Shown: positions 58,917 to 59,023 of the stretch, piece after piece
Layout of the letters: every line of letters starts with the position of its first letter
Numbering within the stretch: position 1 is the first letter of the stretch
Source: Candidatus Accumulibacter appositus
Lineage (GTDB): Bacteria > Pseudomonadota > Gammaproteobacteria > Burkholderiales > Rhodocyclaceae
DNA length: 59,023 nt
NCBI GenBank assembly: GCA_000585055.1
Contig: JEMX01000053.1
Location: 28,275-87,297 of the forward strand
Direction of reading: 5' to 3'
The notes under the pieces: model-generated
The model's input: only the letters and a program-made list of their open reading frames with translations
Database searches by the model: none
Told to the model about the DNA's origin: nothing
Position numbers and translations under genes: made by a program

Positions 58917-59023
58917 GGGATCGTCAGGGTGCTTTGGCAGGGGCTGGGGAAGCGACGAAGTCTAGCAGCCTGTCGGACTTGACGCCGGCCAGGCCGGCGC
59001 ATTTCACAATGTGGGACAAAAAA

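Overview
The window is a chromosomal segment of a GC-rich betaproteobacterium, most likely Rhodocyclales and plausibly 'Candidatus Accumulibacter' or a close relative. That assignment is inferred from gene content and gene order (glnK-amtB, proB-obgE-rpmA-rplU/ispB, pilS-pilR-ampD, hemA-prfA-prmC, argH-algZ-algR-hemCDXY, dusB-fis-purH-purD, minCDE, GTP-type PEP carboxykinase), not from a database search. Almost all of it is dense housekeeping sequence. Accessory DNA is limited to a transposase cut by the left edge, two copies of a dispersed repeat, and a few orphan genes.

Layout. 1-1.3 kb: IS1634/IS4-type transposase. 1.4-4.6 kb: bacteriohemerythrin, a repeat copy, and the glnK-amtB ammonium operon preceded by a nitrogen-control promoter that can be read in the DNA (sigma-54 element plus two NtrC-like sites 32 bp apart). 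4.6-9.2 kb: ubiK, a ComM/YifB ATPase, two MFS genes whose 3' ends overlap, and the second repeat copy. 9.2-13.4 kb: BamE-like lipoprotein, TrpB2-type tryptophan synthase beta chain, SPOR-like protein, coaE, zapD. 13.8-19.0 kb: MFS transporter, InaA-like LPS kinase, proB, obgE, rpmA, rplU. 19.2-24.2 kb: ispB, tRNA-Pro(CGG), PP0621-family protein, pilS, pilR, ampD. 24.2-31.4 kb: class I aminotransferase, pckG, maeB (malic enzyme fused to a phosphotransacetylase-like domain), and a D-alanyl-D-alanine endopeptidase with a very basic linker.

31.6-36.2 kb holds the most interesting accessory unit: a small periplasmic PstS-like protein, a porin-like outer-membrane barrel and a 952-residue membrane sensor with PAS-GGDEF-EAL domains. 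The first two genes overlap and the third starts 9 bp later, which suggests one envelope-to-c-di-GMP signalling module. 36.3-41.1 kb: hemA, prfA, prmC, grxD, an AhpD-like protein, and a second lipoprotein resembling the one at 9.2 kb. 41.2-51.3 kb: Ser/Thr kinase fused to a cyclic-nucleotide-binding domain, argH, the AlgZ/AlgR two-component pair, a diheme cytochrome c, hemC-hemD-hemX-hemY. 51.3-58.9 kb, minus strand: hemF, purD, purH, fis, dusB, minE, minD, minC.

Together the genes cover tetrapyrrole synthesis (hemA, hemC, hemD, hemX/Y, hemF within about 16 kb), purine synthesis, the PEP/pyruvate/malate node, nitrogen sensing, division-site placement and type IV pilus control. No CRISPR array, prophage or rRNA operon was seen. 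Start codons were revised inward wherever the longest frame ran into upstream DNA; the uncertain ones are flagged.
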